Shown one piece after another: positions 26,440 to 38,020 of a stretch of DNA of 64,000 bases. Position 1 is the stretch's first letter; every line of letters begins with the position of its first letter. The stretch lies in NCBI GenBank assembly GCA_030280995.1, contig JASXTE010000002.1, forward strand, positions 14,274,683-14,338,682, written 5' to 3'. The stretch comes from Hemileia vastatrix (taxonomy: Eukaryota; Basidiomycota; Pucciniomycetes; Pucciniales; Zaghouaniaceae). Made by a program: the position numbers and the translations under genes. Below the pieces are notes generated by a model, which saw only the letters and a list, made by a program, of their open reading frames with translations, did not search any database and was not told the DNA's origin.

Positions 26440-27436
26440 AATAAAAAGTAAATTTTTTAAATAAAATACATAAAAAAATAAAAATGTGTTCAAATAAAAT
26501 ATACAACACTCTTCAGCCAGTAAGAAACAGCCTTCCATTGTTACACATAGAAACAAAATCAAATGTTTCTTTCATCAACATTGGCCATGTTTCAATATTT
26601 TGAACCAAGTAAAATCAGGAAAAAGGTCACGGCAAAAAAATTGCATAATTAAAAGTCTCCCAATTTAATATGGTGCGGAGGTTCATATTTTAGAAATAGG
26701 TGGTGCACATTATAGTTTCCTTTAAAAAAATTCAAAAATGAATTAATTTTGGCGCAATGTAAATTTAAATGTGATAAGTGTATGTCTTTTAGCTACGTGA
26801 AACATGGTAGCTAGAATTATGTGGCGTCAATTTTTTTTAGATGTGAAATTCAGTGTTCCACAAATGTGCATCTGTACAACATGCAGCCAAGTAAATTCTA
26901 GCTGGAATTAGTATATGCATAGGAAAAAATGATCATGCTGTGTACAGTGCCTTGGCAACATCATTCTTGGAATTTAGATGAAGTTTATCATATGACTTGG
27001 AGAGCTGCATTTTTTTGAAAATGTGATCAGTGAAAATTCATGATATATACATCTGTTTGCCACCCAATTTATTTTTCCTTTCTCTTTCTCACTTACCTTT
27101 TTCAAAAATTATCAATCATATTTTTGCTTTATCATTTTGAATTATTGGTACTATTTTCTTGACCTTATCTGATTACCGGTAAGCAAATTTTTCTTGCTAT
27201 TGCATTTCATATCATTTTGGTTTGTTACACTTTTTTACACTTTTTACAAGTTAATCTAATGATTCTAATTCTGAATTTATTTTTATGGTATCTTTTACTG
27301 TACCCTTTTGATTCATTATAAAAAAATTCTTTTTCAGTTAACTTAAAGTTTTTTTATTTGTTTGTCAATTTACTTTTCTTTATTCCTTATCAAAAATGTT
27401 CAATTTATTTATCTAACCATTTATTTTTTAAAACAG
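26440..27436. other. Upstream region of the TET/JBP gene (E2)
   Basis: AT-rich. A pyrimidine tract (TTTTTCCTTTCTCTTTCTCAC) spans about 27070-27092 and may mark a fungal core promoter. No ORF. A splice-acceptor-like TTTTTTAAAACAG ends at 27436. Confidence 0.4.
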
Positions 27437-27506
27437 TGATTATAAAAAAAACTTTATAATTAATTTTGATCAATCAGCTACAAATGGAAGAAGATTTTAT
27501 AGACAT
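27437..27506 (+). CDS. Possible 5' exon of the TET/JBP gene (E2)
   Basis: Bounded by an acceptor-like AAAACAG and a GTAAGT donor. One frame reads DYKKNFIINFDQSATNGRRF, which looks coding. No start codon is seen and the following intron would be about 665 nt, long for this genome. The connection to the exon at about 28172 is therefore only suggested. Confidence 0.35.
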
Positions 27507-27570
27507 GTAAGTTCATGTTTTGCTTATCATTTTTCTATATTTCTTTAATACTTTCTCAACCATTATATTA

Positions 27571-27945
27571 TTAATATGAAAAGTAAAACATCATCTCGTA
27601 CTTGCTGAAAGCATACAGGATAATGTTTTGCTTTTCATAATAATAATTAGATTGTTTGTACTTTACCTTTAATTTATTGATTTTTAAGTTGTTTCAAAGT
27701 CTCGTACTTGCTGAAAGCATACAGGACAATGCTACAATTTAAAAATTAATGATTTATTGAAGTATAACTTTCTAAGTCAATATATTGATCAGAGCAAGAT
27801 TTTTCATTTTATATATGTGGATATCATAATTCCGTAAATTTTTTAATATTACTAGTGTATTGGAGTTATACTTTCATTATATTATTAATATTAAGTGTAG
27901 AGCCAAACATCGTACTTGCTGAATGCATACAGGATAAAGCTATAC
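27571..27945. repeat. Three stem-loops sharing a 25-nt loop (E2)
   Basis: The loop, CGTACTTGCTGAAAGCATAC plus AGGA, recurs at about 27597, 27703 and 27910. The first is enclosed by TATGAAAAGTAAAACAT and its near complement, the second by ATTTTTAAGTTGT/ACAATTTAAAAAT, the third by a weaker stem. Stems are unrelated between copies while the loop is conserved. They lie inside or upstream of the TET/JBP gene. E1 has the same three. Confidence 0.7.
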
Positions 27946-28184
27946 TCTTTATATGTATAATTTAATAAAGTATACCTTTGAAACGCTTTCTTAATATTTG
28001 AAATAAAGAAAAAGTATATAAATTTACTAATATGTAGATATGCTAACTTTTGTATTTCTAATATTGAAGATATGATAAAGTTAAAGGTATCATTGACTGA
28101 TAATTGAAATTATGTTACTATTTTCTAATTTTTGATTTTTTTCTATTTTAAATCAAAATTGAATTCTCTTAGGATTGAACCATC

Positions 28185-29394
28185 AATGAGTAACGATTTG
28201 AAAAAAAAAACGGCCAGGGAAGAACTCTAACAATAGGTGGGTGAAAGACATTGCTACTGGAATGAAACTTGTAAACGCTCTTGGAATGGATACAAATGGG
28301 AAGAAGCCACATTTCTATGCACAATCTTATGCAAATAATATGACAGATTGCAATAATTATTACAATTTTTTTCCTGGATGTAGTATTTATAAACCAAAAG
28401 GTGTCTTAATACCTAATGTTCTTGTGCAGACTTTTGAAATTCATGAGCTCAAAGAACTAGATATTTTAGAAGCTACGGTGCGATGCATTAAGGATCTTTC
28501 TTACTGCGAACATGAAATTAAAAATAATGGTTATCATCGAAGAGCTGGTGGTTTTGGAAAAATGTTTGGTGGTGGCTTTATTTTAGATAGAACGAAATCT
28601 TTATATATTCACAAGTATCACTTTTTTTAATTTAAATACTGAATTTTTGTATGCTTTTCCTTGCAGATGAATACACTGATGATATTGTAAAAACGGATGA
28701 ATATAAAAAACGAATGAAGAGGATTGCAATGTACTTTAAATATTTTTTTAAAAAAATATCATATGTAAAGTACAATGAGGCAACTAATCTTTGCGCAAAA
28801 CTTGGTATTCCTGGATTTTCAAAAGTTTCTAGTGAAGAAGAGGGTGTACCGTTTGCTAGTAATTTAACTTGGACATCTGGAGGGAATGGTAATGGGTTCT
28901 CTAATGAGGTTCATCTCAATAAGGATGCAAGTGAGTATACTTTAGGAATATTTTTTCCTAAAGATACAGAAAAAAACACCATTCATATGAAGTATGATAA
29001 GACCCAACCACGACAAATAGGTGGAGAACTTATGTTTCCCGAAATGCGAAGTAAAATAAACTTTGAAGCAACTAATGGAATAACAGTGACATTATGGCCT
29101 GCCAATCAACTAAGGCATTTCACCTCAAGATGTCATGAAATTCCTGGCTTCACTAGGATAGGTTCTTCTATTCAAATCAGCACTAGACTTTTTCATGCTA
29201 TAGAAAAGCTTAATGTTTTTGATATTGATATTTCAGATTACTTAGAAATTAAAAAAGAAAAATTTAGGTTAGAATATTTGATTAGTGCTTTGAGAGTTTT
29301 TTTGAAAAGAGATGACTTAATAGAGGAAGAAATAGAATCAGCAAAGTATTATTTATCTAATTTTAAGACAAATCTAAAAAATCTAGATATATAA
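28185..29394 (+). CDS. TET/JBP-type 2OG-Fe(II) dioxygenase, E2 copy
   Basis: TET/JBP enzymes use iron and 2-oxoglutarate to oxidise 5-methylcytosine or thymine in DNA in the nucleus; rust genomes carry many Tet-like members, some on transposons. Visible landmarks: conserved NNMTDCNNYYNFFPGCSIY upstream; catalytic core SNEVHLNKDASEYTLGIFFP with the H-x-D position; GGELMFP; the second metal His in LRHFTSRC; and the 2-oxoglutarate Arg in FTRIGSSIQIS. Here H-x-D reads H-L-N (Asn codon 28918-28920), so iron binding should be impaired; E1 has H-L-D. An A10 run at 28201-28210 breaks the frame from the candidate ATG near 28187; nine A would keep it open. An intron joins the 28241-28630 segment to the core starting at about 28667 (TTGCAG acceptor), but its donor is unclear. 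Probably inactive as it stands. Confidence 0.75.
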
Positions 29395-30238
29395 ATATTA
29401 AAAATTTATATTATATATACACAACTTAATGCAAATTTAAACATGATAAATACTGGGAGTAGCTGTAACATTTTCAGTTTTGATAATTATAGTATTATCT
29501 ATTTTTTTTATTTGTGAAATAAAATAATTTTTTTTCATAATATTATAAGAAAATTTGATTTACTTTTGAGGAAATATATAAGTTGTGAAATCTTTAAATG
29601 TCATTTTTATTAAATTGGTAGCAAAGTTTCTAAAATAAAAAAAACTATAATAAAGAATTTGAAATATATTAGCCATAAAAATGTGCTTTTAATGCTACCA
29701 AATTAACTGTATAGTATTTTAGGTCAAACAGGCTTATTAATAAAAAAGTTAATAATAAAGAGTTGAAGAGAGAATTTTGAATCAATAATAGATTAAATTG
29801 TATTTTTTTAAGAATGTACTCATTTAATTATTTAAATTGTTCTACTTCTGATTAAAAATGTTACAATCAACAAAAATATTTGTAATAATTAATAGATTAT
29901 ATAATATTAAAGGTAAAGTAACAAAACTAGAGCAGTTATCATATTTTTATATAAACAATAAAATATTTAAGAATTTAATACAAGTATTTGAAATCATATA
30001 AGTAGATTTTAAAATCTTTGTTATTGCTGGACTTACAATAATTTTTTTTAATAATTAATTTAGAAAATCATGTCAAAGGTTACTTAATAAATTTCAAAGA
30101 TGGTCACATTTTTGACGTATTTGAAGGAAAATAACTTGAATTATACAAGATATATCATATAGACAGAACTTTATCTATTTACATGTTGGAATATTAATTT
30201 ATTGAAAGGCTATGTTTAGCAAAAAAAGGTGATACTGG
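29395..30238. other. AT-rich convergent intergenic region (E2)
   Basis: Between the convergent 3' ends of the TET/JBP gene and accessory gene B. No ORF or structure seen. Confidence 0.5.
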
Positions 30239-32624
30239 CTAAATGGAGCTCCAGTGATTAAGAAAATCTGCAGAAATAGCCCTAGCAATTCCTGGAGGAC
30301 TTGGGGTATCAAATTTTAAAGGAAATGGATCACACTTGCCTATAAAAGGTTTTATTAATGTTAAAATATAGTTATTTAAATTTTTCCAAATTATTTCTTC
30401 CATCAAATGATTTTTTTTTTTCATGTAAATTAAGAAACTTAACTTCTGATATTACCTCCAAGCAATCAGCTGCTGAAGCCAATCTATGATCTTGAGAGCT
30501 CAGAAATAAACCACGGACACCATCAATTATATAGAATGTGAAAGATTGATATTGGTGGTGGGAGTATTCAGAATTTATTTTGTTTAGTGCAGCCTTTTGT
30601 TTCTCTCTCATTATAGTCAGTTCAGTATTTTCGTTTTTCTCACTTGATTGTTGAGCTTCACTAGTCTTGCCACTTGATATTGTTGCAGCACAATATTTTG
30701 ATTTAAGAATGATAATTGACATAGTTATATCAATGATAATATTGCTGATTTGAAGAAGAGTTGACATTGATATATCACGGGTTTGAAGTGCAGTGGGACC
30801 AACTTCTAAGCCATCAGAAATCGGACTCTTCAGATTTGAAAGGTGAGCTAGAAGCTGAAGACCACCTTCAATTGGAAAATCTGAGTTAATGTTTTGATGT
30901 GATGGAAGCTGGCTGAATTCATGTGCGGTCAGATAAAGTGAAGATGATATAAGAGATACCCATGAAGAACGGCAGTGGTCACTTGGGATCATTAATCTCA
31001 TGAGCATTTGGATAAGATTGGATTCAGGGTGATCCGTTTTCTTTGTTGAGGAAAGAATTTCAGTATTTAAACCATCAGGATCACATAAATCTTCTATTTT
31101 TTTGAAATCAATATTATCGAGTACCCATAGCTGTGAGCTATCAATCTCTAAAAAAATATTTGCTACAAAAGGAAAAAAAAAATAAGTAAAAGAACAAAAG
31201 TCAAGACTAAAAATTATGGTAACTTACATAACTCAGTAAGTTTTGAAAGCCAATCTTCTCCACAAGATTTTTCCCAATGAAAAGTAAACATTGGAATATT
31301 TGACATGGGTTCTTGGGAAGAAGTAGAAGAGCGTAATTTGAGGAGAGTAACAATATCCAACCACGACCTGAGGACCTTTGCCGTGCTGATTCTACCTTTA
31401 TAAAAATTATGAATTTTACAGAATTCCTCATGCAAATCAGATTCTTTTAGAACTGAGGGTGAATAAGTTAGAGGTTTTTTCGATATCTTGATTGGAGTTG
31501 ATTTCATTGGTAGAGAAGCTTTCAAAGAGGTCAAAGTAGGTAATTTAGGAGGTGATGGGTATTGCTTCTTAGAAATGAAGGAATTTGGTGATGAGCTGTT
31601 TGAATCATCATCTTTATCAAACATATCAACATGTCTTGAAGAAGATTTTAAACTTTGCTTTTTTTGATGAACAAGCATAGCTTCATATTCTTACAGTTGA
31701 TCATCGCTATTTTCATTGCTCTTTTCATCATCTTCATCAGGGAGAGGGCGTTTATGGATGGAACAATCTACAGCAGGTGAGTTTCTGGTACAAAATATCA
31801 AAAGAAAGATAAAAAGTAAAATATGTAAGCAATAAAAGAGATATATGATTGAATTTTAAAGATAAAAGAATAACAATAAAAAAAAGGAAACAAGAATATA
31901 CACATTATCAAAACCTTTGCTTTTTTTTTGAGATTTATTATTTGATACATCAGAAAATTCATTAGCAGAAGCCGGTTTAATACGTCGAACAAAAGAGGAG
32001 CCTTGGGATAATCTCTTTTTCTTGGAGCAGATAACAGGTGTTTCAAGATTTTCCTTAGAAGTTGAAGCATGAGTTGAAGCTGATGGTTCATCTGCCTCAT
32101 CATCATCCCTAATGAAAATGACTTCATCAGGAGGAATCATACCCTCCTCATAAGATACAAATATATATGAAGAAAAAAAAATATTAATAATCTTATCTAC
32201 TAATTTAAAAGGAGACAAAAAAGTTGATGAACATACATTTTTCAAGGCTTTTCACATATTGGAGTAAGTCATTACAAGGGTTAGATAAATATGAAGGAGA
32301 AGGATTATTGAAAAGGATCTTGACAAGCTCTTCTGTTTTATCTCTAGCCAATTCAAGTAAATTGCAATACTGAACTCTTGTTATTTCCTGCCTCTCATTG
32401 CTAAGTACAGGAGGGTTAGGTGCCATGCCATATGGCAGACATGGTGCAAGCTCAAAAGCTTCAAAGCAAGTATCAATCAGAGAGTGGGATGAAACACATT
32501 TGGGTTCTGGAAAATCAAATTTTTGAAAAAAAAAGATATAGAACATAAGTGAAATATATAAATTAAGAGAGAGGAACATGATATACATACAAAGTGGAGG
32601 TGTAGGATTTTGTATACTAGACAT
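30239..32624 (-). pseudogene. Accessory gene B, E2 copy (unknown protein, broken)
   Basis: Same gene as 5566-7996. The central and C-terminal parts are more intact than in E1: 31678-31214 runs through LTYSPSVLKESDLHEEFCK without the E1 stops, and 31007-30372 keeps the frame where E1 has extra A. E2 has its own lesions: splicing 32591 to 32506 would create TAA (E1 gives TCA), CTG TAA near 31695 (E1 CCA), and TAG at the 3' end near 30240 (E1 CAG). The two copies share no obvious stop, so the parental gene was probably intact. Product unknown: an acidic and Ser/Lys-rich N-terminal half with a helical C-terminal domain. Confidence 0.6.
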
Positions 32625-33657
32625 ATTGATTAATGAATATTAAAAAAAAGTAATCGATATCAAAAAATTATGATGTAATATGATGAATAATTATAAGAAA
32701 CTCTATTCTAGAAAATTGAAGTTGATAATTTAATAGGATAAAAAATTGAATAAGATTAAAATTAAAGTGAGGATGAAAGAAACAGAAAACATAAAGAGGG
32801 GGATTTTATATTATTTGAGCTTTTTTTAACATGTATTATTCATAGTGGGGTAAACTGAGTAACATGCTAAATCACAATCTGTTTATATTGAAGCGAAATT
32901 TGATGTAGCTAACAGAAAATACTAGTAATTCTTTGGGGACTTTTAGTGTGAAAAACAAATAATAACAAATTTATATCCCATATGCAAATTGCCACGGGTA
33001 AATACAAAATTTTTTAAATTAGAATTTACTCCTAAACAATGGAGATACACTTAATTAGTATATTATATGAAAAAAAAGGATAATCCTTTATGAATATTTG
33101 TTAAATTTACTTTCAGATGACAATGCGAGATTCACATATATACTGATATGCCTCATCAAACAAGAAATGAATTATAAATATAAAATTGGTAACATTAGAA
33201 TTTAAGATAAGAATTTGTTTTTTAAGTGACAGGAGGAGTGTCAGGCTAGGGTGTGGGCACCGTGACCAAACCTTTGATAAACTTGGATACAACTAAGGGA
33301 AAAAAAAATTGAATAGTTTTATTTTGCAATATATCTTAGTCTGCAAAAGATATTGCATTGTTGTCCCTAACTATACCAAAATTGTTACTTTTCAAAAGTT
33401 ATAGGACTACTAAGTTGATAAAATATTATTATGAATCACCCAATGAAATACCTTAAGCAACATTCAAAATTATTAAAATATTAATCTTCAATTTGAGATT
33501 TGGATTAGCTAATTTTTCACAACTTACCACAGTTTTGATTAATATAATAAAACTTGAAAAAAATTGTTGAGATAACCTAGAAATGGGTGCAAGAAAATGA
33601 TGAAACATATGGATTGAAAATTAACTCATACACTATTGATAAACTTCATGGATCCTG
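32625..33657. other. AT-rich intergenic region (E2)
   Basis: Mirror of 4533-5565; probable promoter side of accessory gene B. No clear motif beyond AT-rich tracts. Confidence 0.45.
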
Positions 33658-35595
33658 ATTAATTTCTATCGAAATTAATTTTGAGACTAGCATATTGAAT
33701 TTTAGCTATGACCAAGTACTGTAAGTGCCATGGTTTGTATTCAATATATTGGTGTTGAAATTAATTTTGATAGGAATCAACAAGTATCACATGGCACCAT
33801 GGATGAAACACTGACAGAAACCATCAAATTTATGAGGCAATGAACCTCATAATTTTGATCGAAATTAATATAGACCCCTGCATATTGAATACAAGCCATT
33901 TCTCATGGACTACACAGACATAGATAAAATTCAACATGCATGGCTTAAAATTAATTTTGATTGAAATTAACCAAGGCATTAAAACATCAATTTTTATATG
34001 GTGTACTTGATCAAACCAGTTTATCTAACTGCTTAGCTTACCTATACTTATAGGAATTTTATGCATAGTCCATGTCCATATTAATTTCAATCGAAATTAA
34101 TGTTGACTAATACATAATGAATACATGCTATGCCACTTACACTTGCCAGGCATAGCTACCATTAAATATGCCAGTATCAAAAATTAATTTCGATCAAAAT
34201 TAATGAGCATGATAATCATGAATTTCTGGAGTCAACTGCTTATTTTTATGCATGGTGCCTTGCCAACATTAATTTCAATTGAAATTACTTTTGATACTGG
34301 CATATTGCATGTATATATGCCTGGAAAGTGTAAGTGGCATAGTGTGTATTCATTATGTATTGGTCAACATTAATTTCGATCGAATTTAATGTTGACATTT
34401 GCATATTGAACCCAAGCCAGAAAACAACCCAGAAGATTCTTCATAAAACTTCCCATTAATTTCAATCGAAATTAAGGCTGACCATATACATATTGAATGG
34501 TAGTTATATCTGGTCTGAGTAAGCAGAGATTACTTATATTCAATATGTATTGGTCAACATTAATTTTGATCAAAATTAATGAGCATTTTTATCATGAACT
34601 TTTTCAGTCAGTTAGTTGTTTCAATGCATAATGGCATGCCAACATTAATTTTGATCAAAATTAATGTTGAAATGATATAATGCTTTTTTGCATGACATGT
34701 AAAGGACGGCAAGTATTTTTAAGTATTGAAATTTACTATACATGTTGAGGGTAAATATAAAATTTACATATCCATATTAATTTCTATAAAAATTAATGTT
34801 GACCAATACATAATAAATAGTAGATATGCCTGGCTAGTGTAAGTGGCATAGCTATTTTTCAATCTGCACTTGGCAACATTAATTTCGATCGAAATTAAGG
34901 TTCATGATTATCATCAATTTATTCAGTCAGTTGCTTACTGTTATGCATGGTAACATGTCAACATTAATTTTAATAAAAATTGAATTTGACATGCCACCAA
35001 GCATTTTTATGTAAGATGAAAAGTAGGGCACTCTATTCTTAAGTAAACACATTACAATGCATATTGAGCATGTAAATATCATATACACATTAATATTAAT
35101 TTCAATCAAAATTAATGTTGACCAATAAACATTGAACACAAGCTTTACAACTTACACACACCAGATATAACTACCATTCAATATGTATATGGTGCTCACT
35201 AATTTCGATCGAAATTAATGAGCAGTTTTATGAAGAATTTTTTGGGTCGTTTGCTGGTTTGGGTTCAATATGAAAATGTCAATATTAAATTCTATTGAAA
35301 TTAATGTTGACCAATACGTAATGAATACACACTATGCCACTTACACTTTCCAGGAATAGACACCATGCAATATGCCAGTATCAAAAGTAATTTCGATTGA
35401 AATTAATGTTGGCAAGGCACCATGCATAAAAATAAGCAGTTGACTCCAGAAATTCATGATTATCATGCTCATTAATTTCGATCGAAATTAATTTTTGATA
35501 CTGGCATATTTAATGGTAGCAATGCCTGGCAAGTATAAGTGGAATAGCCTGTATTCACTATGTATTGGTCAACATTAAATTCGATTGAAATTAAT
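33658..35595. repeat. Palindromic iteron array (E2)
   Basis: Mirror of 2595-4532, with about 20 palindromes of the TTTCGATCGAAA type in the same order. Individual units differ from E1 mainly at the two CG positions (for example CGATCG in one copy and CAATCG or TGATCA in the other). Confidence 0.8.
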
Positions 35596-35736
35596 ATGGA
35601 TACATAAATGTGACATAAAGAGGTATGGACCATCAATTTGTTGAAAATACATTTTTATATCTCATACATTATTTGTTTTTCTTAAATAAAATGTTACTCT
35701 CTCTCAATATCACTTTATAACATTTACCAAGCTGCT

Positions 35737-37492
35737 TTGAAAAAAAACAGAATACATAAAATTCAATATAAGATAGCTATATTACACAGAAGATCACCGT
35801 TATACCTAAGTTATGATGATGTTGATGCTCTATTAATTGATTCCCGAATCTTTACCAGATCAATATCAGCTCCAACCCCAAGTGACTCACGTTCACTCAC
35901 ACATAATCCTTGCAAAAATGTTGCTGAATAGCAATTCTTGGGGAGGTATTTGGGAACATTGAATATACCATTTTGTGAAAATGTCCTTTCTGATGACCGT
36001 GAATATGTTTTTAATGCTGATTTTTTTTGAGCTGGTGTATGGGCTAAGTCCTTTGTCATCTTATCCATTTTTTAAACAAATCATTGAGTTCAGGATTTCT
36101 CCATCCAGGATTATCTCGGATAGGTGCAGTTGGGGCTGGCGCTGGGCCTTCCTCGATATCAGAGATGCACCTAGTATCATGAAAAAGCACAACAAAACCT
36201 GGCACATCACTGCAGAGATCTCTTGCTAACTTGTAGCGTGCACTAGAAATCTGAATTCCAACTAAATCAGCTTCATAATAACAAAAAGCAAAGTAAAATA
36301 AAAAACTCACCTTGGTCCGATAACGTTTTACTTGTGCCCTTGCCCTCTTTTCAATCTTTTCTCTTGCTACCCTTTCCTCTTCTTGCCCAAACAACCTTAT
36401 CATCTCCTTCCCCTTATTAACTACCCATTTCTCAATAACACATTGAGTGAACTGAAGCTTTGACTGATCAATTGTATTCAAGGTGGTGAGCCATCTGGTA
36501 CAATGGTTGCATACTATGCTTCCCATGACTTGATTCCAAGTTGATTCTGAAAAATCACGGCAAGTCCAATCAAATGCGAATTTCCGAAAACCTTTTTCTT
36601 GTAATTCACGCTCTAAGTTTCTTTTGGCAGAAAGTGGGATCGGTGCTGTGATCCTCCTTTTAGTCCTCGAGGCTCAGGTGCTGGAAAAAATTCGGGTAGT
36701 CGAATTTTGGATCGCAAGAAGGCTATAGAATTGGTTATCAGAAATTGTCGATCAGCTGCAGAATTGGCACGGTTAGAAGATTGGACTTGGGTTTGGACAG
36801 TTTAAATGGTTTTTAGTTTGAATTGGCTCCAATCTTTCCAATTTTCAATCTCCAAAGGTGTTGGGCTTGCAGGATATTTTGATATTTGTGTTGGTCCCCC
36901 AAGACAATACTTCAGAAAGTGGTAAATATTTCTATTTAGACTGTCCGAGCTCCTGGGAACATCATTCCTTCTAACTAAGCCTCTTACAGCCCTTAACCCC
37001 CGTTCTCGCTCATGAGACTCTGCTGAATTGAGTCTGTGGTAATCACTGATACCCATAATGATTGAGGGATTCACTAACAATTCAAATAAGTTAATTAAAT
37101 TGGTTATTTTTCAATAAAAGAATACACTACAAATTTGACTTACCTGCTCCACTTGTGCTTGCTCCTTGGTTAGGCTGAGCAGATGATGATTGGTCTCCGA
37201 AAAATTCCCTCAATACTTCACTAGCCCAATCTCTTCCTAGCTGATCAGCTTGCTGATTAGCACTTTCAGAAGCAGAAGGATGATTGGGATTAAAATTTCT
37301 CGGTTCTGAATGAGACTCTTGGCCTGGATTGGGATTAGGTGGTGGGTTAGGATTAGGTGGTACAGATTGAGATGCATCTGGAGGTGGATCAGCAGAGGGT
37401 GGTGGAGGAGTATTTCCAGTATTAGTATGTTGAGGCGGAAAACAATCAGAATCAGTTGGGTCAACAGACATCCCTTCAAAATTATCATCCAT
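35737..37492 (-). pseudogene. Accessory gene A, E2 copy (unknown protein, broken)
   Basis: Starts at ATG 37490-37492 (MDDNFEGMSVDPTDSD). The Pro/Asn-rich N-terminus is followed by the RERGLRAVRGLVRRNDVPRS region (37080-36802) and the VCNHCTRW/charged-helix region (36526-36056). E2 keeps CGA and CAA where E1 has stops. Its own lesions are TAA after FKLKTI near 36804, a 5-nt insertion near 36650, loss of one A near 36068 that shifts the frame to WIR-stop, and TAA in the last exon near 35811. Product not recognised. Confidence 0.6.
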
Positions 37493-38020
37493 AATGAACT
37501 GTAATAAAATAAAATAAAATAAAAATAATCAGTTGTTAAAATTTATACCTATCAAAGCTAAAGTAAAAAAAGATACTATGTATATAGTCTTGTAAACGTG
37601 TATGTTCTCTTGTCGAAAAATAAAGTGAATAATATATAGCTATCAGCTAAAGTTGGAAGGTCAAACTATTTATAGTAGATGAATGAGCAAGAAGATCATT
37701 CATTAAGTAAAAATTTTATCATATTTCTCATTATCATGATTTTATTTCTTTCATTCTTACATTTAAGATAAAAATGACTCATCAAAAGCATGGGTTCTCT
37801 CGCAATAAAAGCAACCAAAGTAATTGTTCACTGATTTATGATAAGGTAAGTTGGATTCATTGCATTTTTTAATCGAGCATTGAATTATTTCTTTCACCAT
37901 TTACAAATATCACCAATCCCAAATTAACACAAAGATGTTAGTCAACAGAAAATAAATTTGATTAATTTTTTCACTCACTACTGTCTGCAGTCCAATGGCA
38001 GTGACAACCTTGTCTTTGAT
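37493..38020. other. Intergenic region between accessory gene A and transposase (E2)
   Basis: Mirror of 202-729, with a TATTTATA (minus-strand TATAAATA) at 37667-37674. No ORF. Confidence 0.45.
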
